In this document: positions 6,744 through 7,923 of the stretch, one piece after another
How positions within the stretch are numbered: position 1 is the first letter of the stretch
Layout of the letters: each line of letters begins with the position of its first letter
From: Deltaproteobacteria bacterium
Lineage (GTDB): Bacteria > Desulfobacterota > Desulfuromonadia > Geobacterales > Pseudopelobacteraceae
Reading direction: 5' to 3'
Assembly: GCA_030654645.1 (NCBI GenBank)
Contig: JAURXC010000297.1
Location: 1 to 7,923 of the forward strand
DNA length: 7,923 bases
Notes under the pieces: model-generated
Seen by the model: only the letters and a program-made list of their open reading frames with translations
Told to the model about the DNA's origin: nothing
Database searches by the model: none
Translations under genes and position numbers: made by a program

Positions 6744-7923
6744 ATGATAGCTCCGGAAACACTCTCAAGGCTGGAATTCGACAGACTGCTGACCGAAATT
6801 GCCACTCACGCCCACAGCGAAGGCAGCATGGAACTTATCCATGCCTTCTCTCCTACTTGCAATCTTGCCGCCTTGCGGGACAAGGCGGGACGTATCGCCG
6901 AGATTCGCAACCTGCGGCGCTTCGGCATTTCCCTCTCCCTGGGCGCTTTTGAGGACATCCGTTCTTCGCTCGACCGGCTTAAACCGGCCGGGGCTTTTTT
7001 AACCCCTCAGGAACTGCTGCCGTTCATTCCGGTGCTGGATATTTTCTCTGCCATTGCCCGACAGTTCTCCCCCCGTGACGACATTCCGCTGCTTAAAACG
7101 CTCGAACCGCAACTGAAGAGTTTCCCGGACATACTGGAGCCGCTATCGGCTTCCATAGACCATGACGGCAGCATCATGGATTCGGCCTCGACCTTTCTCA
7201 GGGAAACCCGACGCGCCAAGCGTACTCTGGCCAGCCGCATCCGCAAGAAAATCGAGGAGATCATACGCGACAGCGGCATCGAAATTTTCCTGCAGGACGA
7301 TTTCATCACCCAGCGTTCCGGGCGCTGGGTGATCCCGGTGCGGATGGATTCCAAGGGCATGGTCAAGGGTGTGGTGCATGATGTTTCTTCCTCGGGAGAG
7401 ACCGCTTTCATGGAACCGCTGGAAATAATTCCCTTCGTCAATGAACTGGAGAATCTGGCCGCCGAGGAGAAAGCCGAAGAGATTAGAATTCTGCGCCAGC
7501 TCTCAAGCTGGATTCGTGAGGATGCACCGGAACTGGCAGCCTGCTTTGAAACGTTGCTGGTGCTGGATACTCTCAACAGCATCGCCCGCTTTGCCGAAGA
7601 GTTCGAACTTGAGCCTGCCACACTGAATGAAGATGGAGAGCTGCGGCTGGTGGAAGCCCGCCATCCGCTACTGCTGATGATGCAGAAACGCGGAATGCTG
7701 CCACGGGTCGAACCGCTGGCACTGCAACTCGGAGGCAAGAGCGGCACCGACTCGGTGATGGTGATCACCGGCCCCAATGCCGGCGGCAAGACCATCGCCC
7801 TCAAAACAGCCGGGATGCTGTCGTTGATGGCGCTTTGCGGGCTGCCGGTGCCGGCCGGGCCACGCTCGACCTTTCCCCTGCTGGAGATGCTGCTGGTGGA
7901 TATCGGCGACGAGCAGTCCATCG
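6744..7923 (+). CDS. mutS2: Endonuclease MutS2 (3' truncated by window end)
   Basis: There are 393 complete codons without a stop. Like other MutS2 proteins, it begins directly with the core/lever region (LEFDRLLTEIATHAHSEGS) and lacks the mismatch-reading N-terminal domains of MutS. Conserved MutS2 segments are QRSGRWVIPVR, GVVHDVSSSGETAFMEPLE and VEARHPLL. Walker A is GPNAGGKT (343-350), and the window stops inside the following DIGDEQSI segment. Walker B and the C-terminal Smr nuclease domain would lie beyond the window. MutS2 acts on branched recombination intermediates and, in some bacteria, on collided ribosomes. The ATG is supported by AAGG 8 nt upstream and by the normal N-terminus. 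It diverges from recO. Confidence 0.95.
   Translation, partial: MIAPETLSRLEFDRLLTEIATHAHSEGSMELIHAFSPTCNLAALRDKAGRIAEIRNLRRFGISLSLGAFEDIRSSLDRLKPAGAFLTPQELLPFIPVLDIFSAIARQFSPRDDIPLLKTLEPQLKSFPDILEPLSASIDHDGSIMDSASTFLRETRRAKRTLASRIRKKIEEIIRDSGIEIFLQDDFITQRSGRWVIPVRMDSKGMVKGVVHDVSSSGETAFMEPLEIIPFVNELENLAAEEKAEEIRILRQLSSWIREDAPELAACFETLLVLDTLNSIARFAEEFELEPATLNEDGELRLVEARHPLLLMMQKRGMLPRVEPLALQLGGKSGTDSVMVITGPNAGGKTIALKTAGMLSLMALCGLPVPAGPRSTFPLLEMLLVDIGDEQSI

Noticed and set aside
6974..7000. Terminator-like hairpin (CCGGC/GCCGG followed by six T) inside mutS2
   Set aside because: The stem is only 5 bp, is separated from the T-run, and lies in translated sequence where it encodes normal protein. 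It is probably chance in GC-rich coding DNA.
7007..7921. Ser-rich open frame of 304 codons on the minus strand opposite mutS2
   Set aside because: The Ser/Arg-rich composition is what the reverse of a Leu/Glu/Asp-rich coding frame gives. mutS2 is unambiguous on the + strand.

Overview
The window looks like ordinary chromosomal DNA from a Geobacter/Pelobacter-type bacterium (Desulfuromonadales). This assignment is an inference. It rests on the character of the proteins, the order dusB - soluble NtrB-like kinase - NtrC-like regulator, a short TatB-like protein, and moderately GC-rich coding DNA; there is no rRNA or other taxonomic marker. I see no mobile element, CRISPR array, tRNA, toxin or defence gene.

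Layout from left to right. A 5'-truncated HAD-family hydrolase (1-483, +) runs in from outside the window. It meets a minus-strand operon tail-to-tail across a bidirectional hairpin terminator (485-524). Read in its own direction, that operon starts near 4815 and contains dusB (tRNA-dihydrouridine synthase), a cytosolic PAS/histidine kinase, a sigma54-dependent NtrC-family response regulator and an isochorismatase-family cysteine hydrolase. dusB overlaps or abuts the kinase, and the hydrolase starts 17 bp after the regulator. Only the kinase-regulator junction is long (98 bp). It holds a striking inverted array of AGTTT-headed 8-9-mers that can fold into a long hairpin.

A divergent promoter region (4758-4935) separates dusB from a tatB-like gene (4936-5223, +). 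A strong bidirectional terminator (5253-5292) lies between tatB and an hsp20 small heat-shock gene (5313-5759, -), whose promoter has perfect TTGACA and TATAAT boxes. Upstream lies recO (5868-6593, -). Transcribed divergently from recO is the 5' half of mutS2 (6744 to the window end, +). A nested inverted repeat overlaps the proposed mutS2 -10 box.

Functionally, the window combines a likely nitrogen-related two-component pair linked to dusB (the nifR3-ntrB-ntrC arrangement known in other proteobacteria), a component of the Tat export machinery, a stress chaperone, and two DNA repair/recombination genes. The proteins are all recognisable families, and no new multi-gene system stands out. The least explained items are non-coding: the octamer array at 2584-2661, and the inverted repeats sitting on the proposed dusB and mutS2 promoters.
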